Positions 24,915 to 33,587 of a stretch of DNA of 64,000 nt are shown one piece after another (positions within the stretch are counted from its first letter, which is position 1; each line of letters opens with the position of its first letter). The notes under the pieces are model-generated. The model did not search any database, was not told the DNA's origin, and saw only the letters and a program-made list of their open reading frames with translations. The DNA comes from Vigna angularis (lineage: Eukaryota > Streptophyta > Magnoliopsida > Fabales > Fabaceae), in NCBI RefSeq assembly GCF_016808095.1, contig NC_068976.1, positions 34,900,371-34,964,370 of the forward strand, written 5' to 3'. Both the position numbers and the translations under genes were made by a program.

Positions 24915-26904
24915 TATGCATTTAAGTGATTAATATTTAATGTAATTGGACTTTTAAACATGAAAGATTATGTAAAGAAAAAACTATCACAAGTAAAAGA
25001 ACATAGAGTCTTGAAAATTTTAATATTTTTTTCCTTTTATTTTTTTTAATCCTGTCCATAAAAGCAAATATTTTTAGGTATATTTCCACACGAAAAAATA
25101 TAAATTAAAAATAGAAAAATAATATATTTAATGGGCGAGAAAATAGAAAGTGTGGTGTTAAGATCTTTGGTATAATAAAAGTTGGGTTAAACCTTCCTGC
25201 ATTCCCATCAAATTTCACCTCCCACCTTATCAAAACCTTCACAAAATGTTTTCCTTTAAAAGAGGGAGTGATTGATTTCTGGAAAAAGAAATTCGAAATT
25301 GTTTATTGTATTCCGGAAAATAAATTCGGAAAGTAATAAGGGTAGTGATAGGGTGTAGGAAGAAAAATGATAAGATCCAGGAAGTAATTAATGGCCTAAA
25401 ACTTGCCATAACCCAACTAACCTGTAAAGAGGGGGAAGACAACTAAAGGCATATATGTAATAAATAATATAATATAGGAAGAAAAAAATAGAAAGTATAT
25501 ATTAATATAATGTATAAAGTGAAAATCTTCTCATGTCATCACTGGAAGAAAGAGATTATACTCAGGTGTTCCACTTGGATATCTTAGGAAATGGAAGCCA
25601 ACTTGCCTGTAATAAGTTTTGTTTTCTCCAATTTAAATCAAATATATAAAATGGAGAAATTATTAGATAAGACACTATCATCATTTATTTATGATCTAAC
25701 TACCTCTTATGACATATACTTAAATTCTTTTATTTTATAAAAATTAATTATACTTAATTACATATTATACAGAGATTAACCTACATTATGTGATTCAAGT
25801 TCATCAAATAATTTCTCCATGGAAAGATTGCCTAGGACAAGCTTATGAATGTATAAATAATATATAACTTGGTATAATTCAAAAATGCTTTAGAGATATG
25901 ACAAAACTTCTTAGGAAAGAAGCACTCAAGTTCAAGACACAAAACGACTCTCAATTCACCAGCTCAAACCTACAACACTAAACGCACGAGCTCATTCAAC
26001 TTCCAACCCAATACAATCAAGTGGTTTCTTTATCCCACTGATAAACATCTTAAGTCTTCTTGTAGAAGATAACTTAGGTTTCCGGTGGGCCCCTTCAGCA
26101 CTTCAGAACTGTGATAAGATTACTCCGCACCCTATTTTTTTCATCCAACTCAACTATTCTAATTTCCAAACCCACTTCATCTTGGAAGAAAACACCGCTC
26201 TGCTTAATAATGTAAGCGCTTTTATTGCTATAATAATATTGATTAGCCATCTCGTCACCTCTATCAATTATAATCTTCAGCAAAAAAACAACAGTATTAA
26301 AGCCTACAGAGAACTTAACCCAATAACACGGTCGCCGCAGTGGAATCCAAAATAGCACTACTTATATTGCAGTTACTGCTATTCTTACTAATTGTATGAG
26401 TAAGTACCGGACGTTATCGTTCATCAAATTCTAAACCTTCTGCGCTTGGATGAAGGCAACTCATGCCTAACCTAACGAAGTGTTTTCGTCAGTGCTAATT
26501 AAGTTAACCATTAACTACACCGTAACGGGAACGGTTTTTCAAACAATATATGGTTTTTCAAACATTATTAGCAACAAAATAATATCGTTACGAATAGCTA
26601 AAACACAGATGACATTCAACATTTATGCACGAAATTTGACAGTGAATTCGTAGAGCATCTACAGCAGCATTCAACATCCACAAAAAGAGAAAGAAAAATA
26701 GATCGATAGAGGAATCGTGTACCTGGAGCTGGCGAAATCGTAGAGTTTTCCGGTGCTGGAGAAAATCATAACTCCGACTTCAGCATCGCACAAGATCGCA
26801 AGCTCCTTCGCCTTCTTCAGCAAACCGTTCCTTCGTTTCGAGAACGTGACTTGCCTACTCGTCGAATTGTCGATCCTCCTTATCACGATCTTTCCTCTCC
26901 CCAT
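6254..26904 (-). CDS. AGL17-clade MIKC MADS-box transcription factor, eight coding exons
   Basis: A nuclear DNA-binding regulator expected to bind CArG boxes as a dimer. Coding exons on the minus strand: 26904-26723, 12991-12913, 11717-11656, 7009-6910, 6830-6789, 6716-6675, 6508-6357 and 6272-6254. All introns are GT-AG and all phases match, giving 678 bp, 225 residues and a TGA. The MADS domain is residues 1-60 ([20 protein letters not shown]...), the I region about 61-87, the K-box exons 3-6 (residues 88-169: [27 protein letters not shown]) and the C-terminal region 170-225, ending GRLQLH. Exon sizes 182/79/62/100/42/42 are the family standard. The MADS sequence places it near AGL17, AGL21, ANR1 and AGL16, which act in root nitrate response, lateral roots, flowering or stomata; its own role is inference. 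Introns 1 (13.7 kb) and 3 (4.6 kb) are swollen by transposons. I chose the ATG at 26902-26904 because it starts the canonical MGRGK. Confidence 0.93.
6357..6508 (-). CDS. MADS gene exon 7 (C-terminal region)
   Basis: 152 bp after the acceptor ACTAACTCAG. It encodes [11 protein letters not shown], then [20 protein letters not shown], then AKLG. It ends in phase 2 (GG) before donor GTATGA. The GLGIGED...LQLSQP block is typical of legume AGL17-like C-termini. Confidence 0.92.
6675..6716 (-). CDS. MADS gene exon 6
   Basis: 42 bp in phase 0 encoding [14 protein letters not shown], with acceptor TTTCTGCAG and donor GTAAAC. It is the end of the K-box coiled coil. Confidence 0.95.
6789..6830 (-). 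CDS. MADS gene exon 5
   Basis: 42 bp in phase 0 encoding [14 protein letters not shown], with acceptor GCATATGCAG and donor GTCAGT. The 78-bp intron between exons 4 and 5 is among the shortest here. Confidence 0.95.
6910..7009 (-). CDS. MADS gene exon 4 (K-box core)
   Basis: 100 bp, the standard size, after the acceptor TGTGGCAG. It encodes [20 protein letters not shown] then [13 protein letters not shown], the most conserved part of the K-box. Donor GTTTGT at 6909-6904. Confidence 0.95.
7010..8495. other. Intron 3 of the MADS gene, 3' part
   Basis: Mostly AT-rich intron. A 25-bp palindrome is at 7303-7327, directly beside a GC-richer island (about 7328-7570) whose short frames on both strands look like no known protein. 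The island may be a captured exon fragment. Confidence 0.5.
7303..7327. repeat. Perfect 12-bp inverted repeat (palindrome)
   Basis: ACGGCCAGAATT, one T, then AATTCTGGCCGT. The arms match without mismatch. It lies at the edge of the GC-richer island in intron 3 and could be a transposon scar or a head-to-head pair of termini. Confidence 0.7.
9230..9725 (+). pseudogene. copia Gag (UBN2-like) remnant
   Basis: Broken frames follow the copia gag order: a tryptophan-type start region, an aligned stretch around [11 protein letters not shown], then [20 protein letters not shown] and [20 protein letters not shown]. The last two resemble the conserved gag blocks LYxxKM and EELRxxL. Several frame changes rule out function. 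Confidence 0.5.
9738..9977 (+). pseudogene. copia RNase H C-terminal fragment
   Basis: A 79-codon open frame reading [20 protein letters not shown] and [17 protein letters not shown] matches the end of copia pol, where CDNQAA-IA-NPVFH-RTKHIE-DCHF is conserved. It ends next to the 3' LTR, as expected. Only the last part of the domain is present, so it is a relic even though it is open. Confidence 0.75.
10186..11655. other. Intron 3 of the MADS gene, 5' part
   Basis: Very AT-rich intron sequence. Frames at 10398-10580 and 10801-11070 are low-complexity and unlike known proteins. No element boundary was identified. Confidence 0.5.
11656..11717 (-). CDS. MADS gene exon 3 (start of K-box)
   Basis: 62 bp, the standard size, after the acceptor CAATTTTTAG. 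It encodes [20 protein letters not shown] and ends in phase 2 (CG) before donor GTACAT. CG plus the first A of exon 4 makes Arg, giving the family string HRKIMGEE. Confidence 0.93.
11718..12912. other. Intron 2 of the MADS gene
   Basis: 1195 bp between exons 3 and 2. No transposon termini were recognised; short frames on both strands are taken as chance. Confidence 0.6.
12913..12991 (-). CDS. MADS gene exon 2 (I region)
   Basis: 79 bp, the standard size, after the acceptor TTTTCCAG. It encodes [18 protein letters not shown]... ending ASEIK, with donor GTATTT. The conserved MKSVI-RY block confirms it as the intervening region of an AGL17-like protein. Confidence 0.93.
13444..16034 (+). mobile_element. 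Solo LTR of a Tekay/Del-like gypsy element in MADS intron 1
   Basis: About 2.59 kb beginning TGTAAAACCTC and ending GGGGGTGTTACA, nearly the same length as the 2583-bp gypsy LTRs further right. Its first 300 bp align with the start of the LTR ending at 61660 (shared CGACGATxAGGAGGTG and CCGATC blocks). Its last 700 bp align in reverse with 57417-58235 (for example TATCCGGATA, GGTGTGGTGGAACAACTGAC and TCCATCT). No gag or pol follows and flanking 5-mers (GATAT/ATTAT) do not match well, so it is an old solo LTR. It lies antisense to the gene. Confidence 0.7.
16035..19639. other. MADS intron 1, AT-rich portion
   Basis: No gene seen. It contains a decayed TRIM-type LTR (16787-16907). The rest, including frames at 16584-16784 and 18517-18732, is low-complexity AT-rich sequence. 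Confidence 0.5.
16787..16907 (+). mobile_element. Decayed solo LTR of the TRIM family
   Basis: Starts GGTTGAAAGTCACGCATTC, keeps AAAGATAAAGTCAATTTATA and ends GACTTAAAATCTAATTTTTA then ACA, the same order as the LTRs at 2161-2475 and 56910-57025. It has many more substitutions, so it is the oldest of the three. No target duplication could be recognised. Confidence 0.5.
19649..20178. mobile_element. Foldback Mutator-like element with a 9-bp target duplication
   Basis: The whole 530 bp is an inverted repeat with arms of about 250 bp. Ends are GGTTTAATACGTATTTTGG and its reverse complement. Each arm contains a direct duplication of a ~75-bp block (19649-19720 and about 19769-19841 in the left arm), separated by a unique block with GATGCACGTTAGTCC. 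Flanks are TAAAAAGAA (19640-19648) and TAAAAAGAA (20179-20187), a perfect 9-bp duplication as expected for Mutator-like elements. Mirror-image frames of 76 and 72 codons in the two arms are by-products. No transposase. Confidence 0.85.
20179..20936. other. MADS intron 1, between elements
   Basis: Less AT-rich from 20580 to 20930, with G-rich stretches, but no frame or RNA gene was recognised. Confidence 0.45.
20937..21251 (+). mobile_element. copia-type solo LTR, 315 bp, with target duplication
   Basis: Begins TGTTGGAATAAAC and ends TTTTTCCAACC, so the terminal inverted motif TGTTGGAA/TTCCAAC is present with the last A changed to C. Perfect 5-bp duplication GGATT at 20932-20936 and 21252-21256. 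No internal domain remains, which indicates LTR-LTR recombination after insertion. Orientation is uncertain because the ends are palindromic. Confidence 0.75.
21573..22952. mobile_element. Non-autonomous Mutator-like element with ~200-bp TIRs
   Basis: Left end GGTTTAATCATTCGTGAGGT and right end (reverse complement) GGTTTAATCATTCGCGAAGT. The arms stay alignable for about 200 bp (shared GCGTCTCAATT, GAAAATTGCAACAATTA, AAATTGGGCCTAA). Perfect 9-bp target duplication TATTACTTT at 21564-21572 and 22953-22961. The 950-bp interior is GC-richer than the surrounding intron and holds short frames (21978-22289 plus; 22377-22775 minus) without recognisable domains. It could be captured gene or UTR sequence, as in Pack-MULEs. 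No transposase. Confidence 0.88.
22953..26722. other. MADS intron 1, 5' part
   Basis: AT-rich intron with a long (TA)n tract (24827-24909). An 87-codon minus-strand frame (26358-26095, with [21 protein letters not shown]) lies near exon 1. It is unlike any family I know and I do not call it a gene. The region adjoining exon 1 is less AT-rich and could hold intronic control elements. Confidence 0.45.
24827..24909. repeat. (TA)n microsatellite, about 83 bp
   Basis: Uninterrupted TA dinucleotides over about 83 bp inside MADS intron 1, likely length-polymorphic. Confidence 0.95.
26723..26904 (-). CDS. MADS gene coding exon 1 (MADS domain)
   Basis: 182 bp encoding the whole SRF-type MADS domain from [10 protein letters not shown] through [20 protein letters not shown] to YDFASS, ending in phase 2 (AG) at the donor GTACAC. 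The AG joins the C of exon 2 to make Ser. An in-frame extension five codons upstream would add MLGFG, which is not family-like. Confidence 0.97.
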
Positions 26905-27220
26905 ACCAAACCCTAACAATCAGATCCTTCGATTCAGAAAAGCACTAGCTGCAAAACAGATCCACAACCGATACTTCAATTAGACGAATAAGAACATGAA
27001 AAAATAAAAAAGCGAAAATCAAAACGACGCGGTTGCGAAAGAGAAAATAGACGCTTGGATCCACATGCTGTGGTGAAGAAGGAAGAGCAAATGATTTTCC
27101 GAGAAAGACAGAGAGAATCTTAAAGGGGAAAAAGGAAAAAAAAAAAAAAAACTGTGCAGAGGAGAGAAAAGAGTGTGATTACTGAGGAAGGCGTAGGTAA
27201 TAAGAGACAAAGCGCTGAAT
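26905..27220 (-). other. MADS gene 5' UTR with a probable intron
   Basis: Directly before the ATG lies a good acceptor (TGTTTTGCAG, exon side 26948), which would leave a 44-base UTR exon at 26948-26905. A possible donor is at 27182-27181 (CCTCA/GTAATC). This gives a 5' UTR intron of about 234 bp, a common layout in AGL17-like genes. The acceptor is convincing; the donor and transcription start are inferred. Confidence 0.45.
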
Positions 27221-27246
27221 GCGCATCAGCAGCACGAGCTTCGTAG

Positions 27247-27254
27247 CTATATAA
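27247..27254 (-). promoter_or_regulatory. TATA box of the MADS gene
   Basis: Minus-strand TTATATAG lies about 345 bp upstream of the ATG, and about 30 bp upstream of a plausible start near 27215-27220. No competing TATA motif lies closer to the candidate 5' UTR donor. Confidence 0.55.
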
Positions 27255-27335
27255 GGAAAGTGAGAAAACAGCTTTTGGGTGGTGCAGTGAAACCACTTAT
27301 GTGGCCAAAAAACCACTAGTTGTTTTCCTGAGGCT

Positions 27336-27349
27336 ACACGTGGCCCAAT
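27336..27349 (+). promoter_or_regulatory. G-box/ABRE-like site with adjacent CCAAT
   Basis: ACACGTGGC (palindromic core CACGTG at 27337-27342) is followed at once by CCAAT (27345-27349), about 90 bp upstream of the TATA box. G-boxes bind bZIP and bHLH factors. Function is inferred from motif and position only. Confidence 0.4.
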
Positions 27350-28813
27350 CAGATTCTCGTGTTTTATATGTTCCTCGAAAGGTGTGCCAGCCACCGTTGC
27401 TACGCTGACGCGTGGCGCTACGAATACGCATGCCGTAGATCGTGCAGTACTTGCTTTTTTTGGAGAATGGCGCTTCTGTCAAATAATCGCTAGGAGTCGT
27501 TGTGCACCGCTACAGTTTAATCGTCATTTTTGTAAGTTGTCAAATATACCCTTATTCCGTGTATATTTTTGTAATATGCACCGCCAAAATGCTTTTTGCG
27601 TGGGTATTTATATAGTCTGTTATAATAATATATTGCTATGTTTGCTGCTTTGATAATAACACACTCTGCACAACACATAATATTTTTCTTTATTATTAGT
27701 ATAATAAGAAATAGAGTCAGATTCTCCTTTGATAACATGTGCCATTTTTCTTTGATGTAAGAAATTATCATTTTATTTATTTATTAGGTTTAATTCTACA
27801 TTATTGAAAAACAAAAATGATTGGTTTATATTTGATATAAGAAACTCGATATAAAGAAACAATTTTTATGCTAAAAAAGGTAATTAAAATGAAATTGCAA
27901 TATAGTATATATTTTATATAGTGTCCATGAAATAAAAGGCGAACTCTGAGGACAAGAAAAAAATGAGGCAGACTGAATTTTTTTAATTTGATTCATCCTA
28001 TATAATTTGTATTCTATATAGACGATGACTACACAAGGGTGAGATACTGGTTTATATAAACTTAAATTGTAAAAAATAAAAATATAACTTTTTCATATTA
28101 AATAGAAAGACAAAATAAAGATGATATGTAATCATCATTTGGTGTGTATAAATATAAGAGTTATTAATTAAGTATAACATAATTATTATGATAATAATAC
28201 TTATAATTTCAATAAAAAAATCTTAATACCTACAATTGAAAAGTCAAGATTTAAAAAGTATAATTGTTATTTTATTAACTAAATTTAAATTATATTTTTT
28301 CTTTGGTCGTAATACATTAGGCTTGTTAATTCAAAATAATAAAATTAAAAAATAAAGCTTACTATATTTGTGAAAAAATTGTTAATATTTGTAATAAAGT
28401 TGCTAATATTTATAACTATTGTTTTGAAAATTATATTAGTATAATTTCGAATTTCTAAATAACGCACTGATATAATTCGATTGCAAAATAAACAATAAAA
28501 AACATTGTCAAAATTAATCTATTACGTCAAATGTAAAATTTCTAAATGAAAAAAATTATCAAAACCACATTTAAGATTGGAATGGCCTATGAATTATTAC
28601 ATTCTTTCAATGAATTAATATATCAATCTTAATTTTATTTTCAAAACGTATTAAATAAAAGCTGCAATATAAATTTCTCTTTTAACCCGTTGCGCAAACT
28701 CTTGAGTTCGTTTTTTTTTTCACACATTTGAACAATAAAATGTACCACGAAACATTTGTATCATAGAAAATAATGATAATAGTAGTTATAAACGGACATT
28801 CTATAATAATATA

Positions 28814-28864
<51 letters not shown>

Positions 28865-29410
28865 GGGTGAAAAAAAATAAAATGGAAATATAATAAATGA
28901 AAGGGTGGAAAAAAGATACTAATAACATGGAAGAGAACATTTAAAATAAAAAATAGTAGGTGTATAATTATATAAATATTTTAATAGTAGGTTTGTTTAC
29001 CAATCAAGTGTGACACGAGAGCACTATCACTGTCACATAGTGGAGCAGACAGATTATTACGATTGCTGCAATGGCTTCAGTGGTAAACTTAAGGCGAATT
29101 ATAAAATACTATTAAAAAAATAAAAGAGTTATTTTAAAAAAGACAAAGAAAAGATTCTTGCGAGAAGGGGAAAACATTTTAAAATAATTCAAATGGTTTT
29201 ATTTTAAAGATCTTTCAATTTTTAAAGATAAACCTATTCAAGTCTGGCCCATTCATATTTTTTTATGATAATAAAACTATAATTATAAAAGTAATATAGA
29301 TAATTATTATAACTAAGATACAAAATATCTCAATTCATCATATCAAGAATGTGATATGTTTTCATTGAATTAGAACAAAAATTTAATAGACTTTTAGATA
29401 AAGATACTCG
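27350..29410. other. MADS gene upstream flank, AT-rich
   Basis: Promoter-proximal and distal sequence with no gene. CCGCCAAAAT at 27581-27590 is an E2F-like motif on the minus strand (weak). Beyond 27700 the sequence is AT-rich with a (TA)n tract at 28818-28857. Confidence 0.45.
28818..28857. repeat. (TA)n microsatellite, about 40 bp
   Basis: About 20 TA units flanked by AATAATAT-type sequence. Confidence 0.9.
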
Positions 29411-29482
29411 TGCATACAATAGAACTCAACTACGAATTTGTTAATTATGAGTTAAACGTTTTAACCATTCAGCCATAGATGT
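29411..29482 (-). pseudogene. Decayed plastid trnI-CAU copy (nuclear plastid DNA)
   Basis: On the minus strand the sequence contains ATGGCTGAATGGTTAAA, AACTCATAATT, AATTCGTAG and an ATGCA end, in the order of plastid tRNA-Ile(CAU). The CAT anticodon is at 29449-29447. Differences are nearly all C-to-T or G-to-A (GCATCC to ACATCT, GCGCCC to ACGTTT, TTGGCG to TTAACA), the decay expected after methylation of nuclear plastid inserts. The acceptor stem no longer pairs well, so it should not make a tRNA. Sequence below 29411 weakly resembles the plastid region beside trnI. Confidence 0.7.
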
Positions 29483-32400
29483 TTATGTTTAATAGGAATT
29501 CTTGTATATAACGAATAACCAAATTTTAAATGAAGTGAAAATTTGATCACTTAAAAGTATAAAATCTGTAAAACAGTTACTTTAATTAAAAAAATAGTTA
29601 TTAACAATAGAATTAGAAAACTAAATATGTATGCCGAAAGAGTAAATCCCTTTTATATAATGACTAGTAAAAACACATTCGTATATGTATTCACTTTTTT
29701 ATGATAATAAAAAATAATGAAATTATTATTAGTATAACTATAAAAATGAATTTAAATATTTTTTATTATAGGTAAATTTTTAGTTTTTTTAGATAATTTT
29801 TATTACAACTTTTAGAGAAAAAAAGTCAAACGAAAAAACCAGTTAATTAAAATAAAATCACTTAAAAGGTAACTATTAAAATAATTATTTTGTTTTAAAA
29901 CAAATTAAAGGGTAAAATTGAAAATAAAATATATAGACTAAAAGACATCATATATTAATAGTGTAGATAAACTACACTAACCATTAATAGTATTCTTAAG
30001 GCTGATAGAAAATATGGTAAAAAATGTCAATATAGCATTTTTATTAGTATTTTAGTTTGTATATATGAAATAGCTAATAGTTACTATTTTCATTAAAATA
30101 AACTATTGACTGGTAACGATATTTTAAAGTGAATATAACATTTTTATTAACCTTTATTCACAGAAGGAGAAGGCCTAAAACATATACGTTAGCGGCCTTA
30201 AATGTTAAACCGGCTATGTGATAGCGTTAACTAAAGACATTCTATTTGATGTATAAACAAAATTTAAGATTATAATTTAGGCAAAGTGATAATTGATATA
30301 TATTTTGTTGTTTTCTTAATGATGACAATAAAAACTGAACCTGAACTCTAATGTCGTAATTAATTACTACAGTTCAATACTAAGTCAATCCTTTTCGGTT
30401 GATGCATTTTCATTTAAATTTTATTTCTGGCTACCCATTTCTTAAAATAATAATAAACGGCAAAAAGTATACAATTTTCAGATATATTTAGATGTGCATA
30501 TATGATGAATATATAAGTATCGAAACACATAAATTTACAAAACCAAATAATTAAAATATCTATTTACTACAATCAAATATTAAATTATTGACAAAATTTT
30601 ATCAACAGAAAAAAAATTATAAATAATTTAAAAAACAAATGTTATTGACGAAACTTAAAATTTTAATTATTGATAAATATTTTTACTATTAATAGATTTA
30701 TTGATCAAATTTATTAATAATATTCGTAAACAAATTAGAATCTTTATTACAATATCTTTTATCCAAATCTAACATAATTATTACTTTGGTACTTAAATTT
30801 TTATAAAATAATTTACAACAACCTCGTATATTTTACAATACTTTCACATCATATATTTTATAGCACATACTTTTCTGATACTACGAGAGGAGGAATGTTA
30901 TTTATTTTCAATTATTTCTTTATTCAATAATATTTTTACTAATCTTCAAACAATTGAAAAAAGAAATGTTGACGAGAGGATTCACTTGAAATGTAGAAGG
31001 CATAAAGAAAGAAATTTCAATTTGTTCTTCTAGGACTAGAAGTGTATCTGGAGCAGACACAAAAAGTTAAAAGAAAAAAAAAACTATCTCCTTAAACATT
31101 ATTAAATTATTCACATCAACCAAAAAGGAGGTAAATATAAACAAATAAAAATGAGGTATGGGACACCTCACATAGATAAATAAAGTTAATTATGAATAGA
31201 GAATAAATAGAAAAACCAAAAAGATAAAATCATAAATATCTTTTCTCTTTGTCCTCTAATTATAAAAAAAAATGCATGTGTCTTTTTTTTTTCTTTTTCT
31301 AATTCTTCTTTTATCCTTTCTCTTACTTCTTTTATTCTTCCTTTTTTTTCTTTTTTCCTCTAACATTCTCCTTCCACTTTTCCCTTTATTTCTTCTTTTT
31401 ACTTCACCTAAACATATTAAAGTAGGTTAGAGCTCGTGAGTCAACTTAACACACCATGGATTCGAGTTAGTTTGGATTGAAAAATTAATATTTTTATCCA
31501 TTATGAGTCAAAATGGGTCCAACTCATTTAACTTACGAGTTATAGGGTTAGAATCGGGTTATAGTAATTTAACCAACATCTTCCTTAAATTTTAAAAAAA
31601 AATCTTCTAAATTCAAAACTATCCTAATTTTTGTCATCTCTTGCTGCCTCTTTCCTAATAAACAAGCTTGTGATATTATGAAATCTAGTCTTGTAATAAT
31701 CCATGAATCCATAATAGGAGTAAACAAAGTTCAATGAAGTGTGGAGGGGGAAATGACAATAATGTTGGCATGATCCAGTTCGTAACAACTTCTTTAGCAT
31801 CAGGGAAATGCTATAACAAAAAAAATATTTTTTATTTTTATGTAGGTCAGTGAGTCAACCCACTTAAGCTATCAACACGTAGTGGGTTAGACCAAGTTGT
31901 AAAAATCATGGCTCGCCATAATGTGAGTCAGGTTGAGCTCACTTATTTTAACATAACCCGTGGCGAGCTAATCCATGTGAGCCAAGTTAACTCAAATTGA
32001 CACCCTTACCTTCACTACTTTTTATAATGTCTCTCCAAGTGAGTAAAATTCTTAACATTTAATGTCCTTTTGTCTAAATGAAATCATTTAAGTATGTGAC
32101 TTATCTCTTCATATGAAGAAATAAGTTATCCTTACATACATACAATGTAAATATAATCATTGTCAACACCATCAACAACATCGTTGTCTCTAGTTTCTCC
32201 TTCAATAATCATTGCCGCCACTATCGTTGCCACTGGTGTCATTGTCTGCATTGTTGTCATCTTGTTGACATCGTCATATGCTACTGTTGTTACCTCTTTC
32301 TCATTCTCCTCATCTTGTTCCTTATTTTTCTCCTTCTTTGTTTCTTTTTCTCATCAGTCTATATATAATTAAAATTTTGTCATATTAGACAGGAAAATTG

Positions 32401-33182
32401 ACACACATTTTATTAACGAAGTTTTTGACAAAAAAAAATCATCTTTAATGAGAATTCTAATTTGCTGGAAAAAATAAATCTGTTACTAATAAACATTTTA
32501 ATGTATCAATGGTTTTATTGACAAAATTTTACTAAAAACGGTTATACCCAAAGCAAGAACTTTGACATTCAGATTGTACTATCAAAATTTTCGTTGATAA
32601 TGAAAATTATAATTTATCGACATATTTAACAACAAATATTTTTTTTAGAATTTTATCGACGAAATTTTTTTTCAATAATTTAAATTTATTAACAAATTTC
32701 TTTTTATTGATAAAATTTGATCAACAATTTTAATTCTTATAGAGATTCTTCAATTAAAAATGTATTAAATAGGTTGATCACATAAAAGATCTTAAACCTA
32801 ACTTACAAATATCTTAATAACCAATATTGACACATGTTCAAATATTTTAGTGATAACAAAATAATTTTCAAACACATAGAGTTTATAACTCATTTTCATC
32901 ACTGAATTAATCACATACAAAACATATCTTTTAATTACATAATTAGGATTTTATATACAATCTAAAGTGAAATTTAAAATAAATTATCTTCTTTTACATT
33001 AAATACCTGTTTTCTCAAATAAATTGAGTTTTGAAATATGATAAAGCAAAACATCCTAATCATTTGATAATTTCAGGAATCCAAATCTAACCAACAATCA
33101 TAACACATTGAGTTAAACAATACCAAGGTTTCATCTCTCCCAAAGATCTTGACATGCATGGATGAGTGCCAAGAGGAAAGAG
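29483..33182. other. AT-rich intergenic DNA with degenerate repeats
   Basis: No gene recognised. Two stretches (about 30570-30720 and 32400-32750) share related subterminal-like words such as TTGACAAAATTTT and ATCGACGAAATTT, suggesting one old DNA transposon. A stretch at about 31430-32010 holds several GTGAGTCAAC-type words and ends in TTGACACCCTTA, a possible hAT-like end. A 70-codon Ser/Val-rich frame at 32160-32372 looks like low-complexity chance sequence. Confidence 0.35.
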
Positions 33183-33256
33183 AAAGTGAAGAAACTTACC
33201 GAAGATTACTTAAAGTGAAGAAACTTACCGACGATTACTTAAAGTGAAGAAACGTA
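33183..33256. repeat. 29-bp tandem repeat, about 2.5 copies
   Basis: AAAGTGAAGAAACTTACCGA + AGATTACTT repeats at 33183-33211 and 33212-33240 with one change, followed by a partial third copy to about 33256. It ends 27 bp before the hAT target duplication. Confidence 0.8.
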
Positions 33257-33291
33257 CACATGGTTCTACTTGTTCTAAGCTTGCTCACAAC

Positions 33292-33313
33292 TAGAGCTAG
33301 GCAAATGGAACTG
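33292..33313 (+). repeat. hAT left terminal inverted repeat
   Basis: TAGAGCTAGGCAAATGGAAC followed by TG. It pairs with 56050-56071 with five mismatches over 22 bp. The target duplication CTCACAAC precedes it. Confidence 0.85.
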
Positions 33314-33488
33314 AACTGCACTGCACTACTAAAAACTGTACTAAACTAAAAACTAATTTGTTTAAACTGAACTGAACTGTAAAACAGTTCAAACAAACTG
33401 AACTGAACTGTTTTTTATTTTATCAAACTGTACTAAACTGTACTGTACTAAATTGTACTAAACTACAATATAAACTGAACTGAACTAG

Positions 33489-33587
33489 TAACTATACTAA
33501 TTTTAAACTGAACTGAACTACTAACTATACTAATTTTAAACTGAACTGAACTACTAACTATATTAATTTTAAACTGAACTGAACTAC
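33489..33587. repeat. 33-bp subterminal tandem repeat of the hAT element, three copies
   Basis: Unit TAACTATACTAATTTTAAAC + TGAACTGAACTAC at 33489-33521, 33522-33554 and 33555-33587, with one T change in the third. Further AACTGAACTGAACT words fill 33300-33480. Such arrays in Ac-like elements are the usual transposase-binding sites; binding here is inference. Confidence 0.85.

Noticed and set aside
26095..26358. 87-codon minus-strand frame near MADS exon 1
   Set aside because: Lies within intron 1 on the same strand as the gene, with no recognisable domain, splice context or homologue that I can name.
31430..32010. A complete hAT-like MITE ending in TTGACACCCTTA
   Set aside because: Only one plausible end was seen; the left end and an 8-bp duplication could not be found.
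32160..32372. 70-codon frame with a hydrophobic Val/Ile stretch resembling a membrane segment
   Set aside because: Low-complexity Ser/Val/Phe composition arises from a CT-rich tract (ATTGTTGTCATC-type repeats), with no further support.
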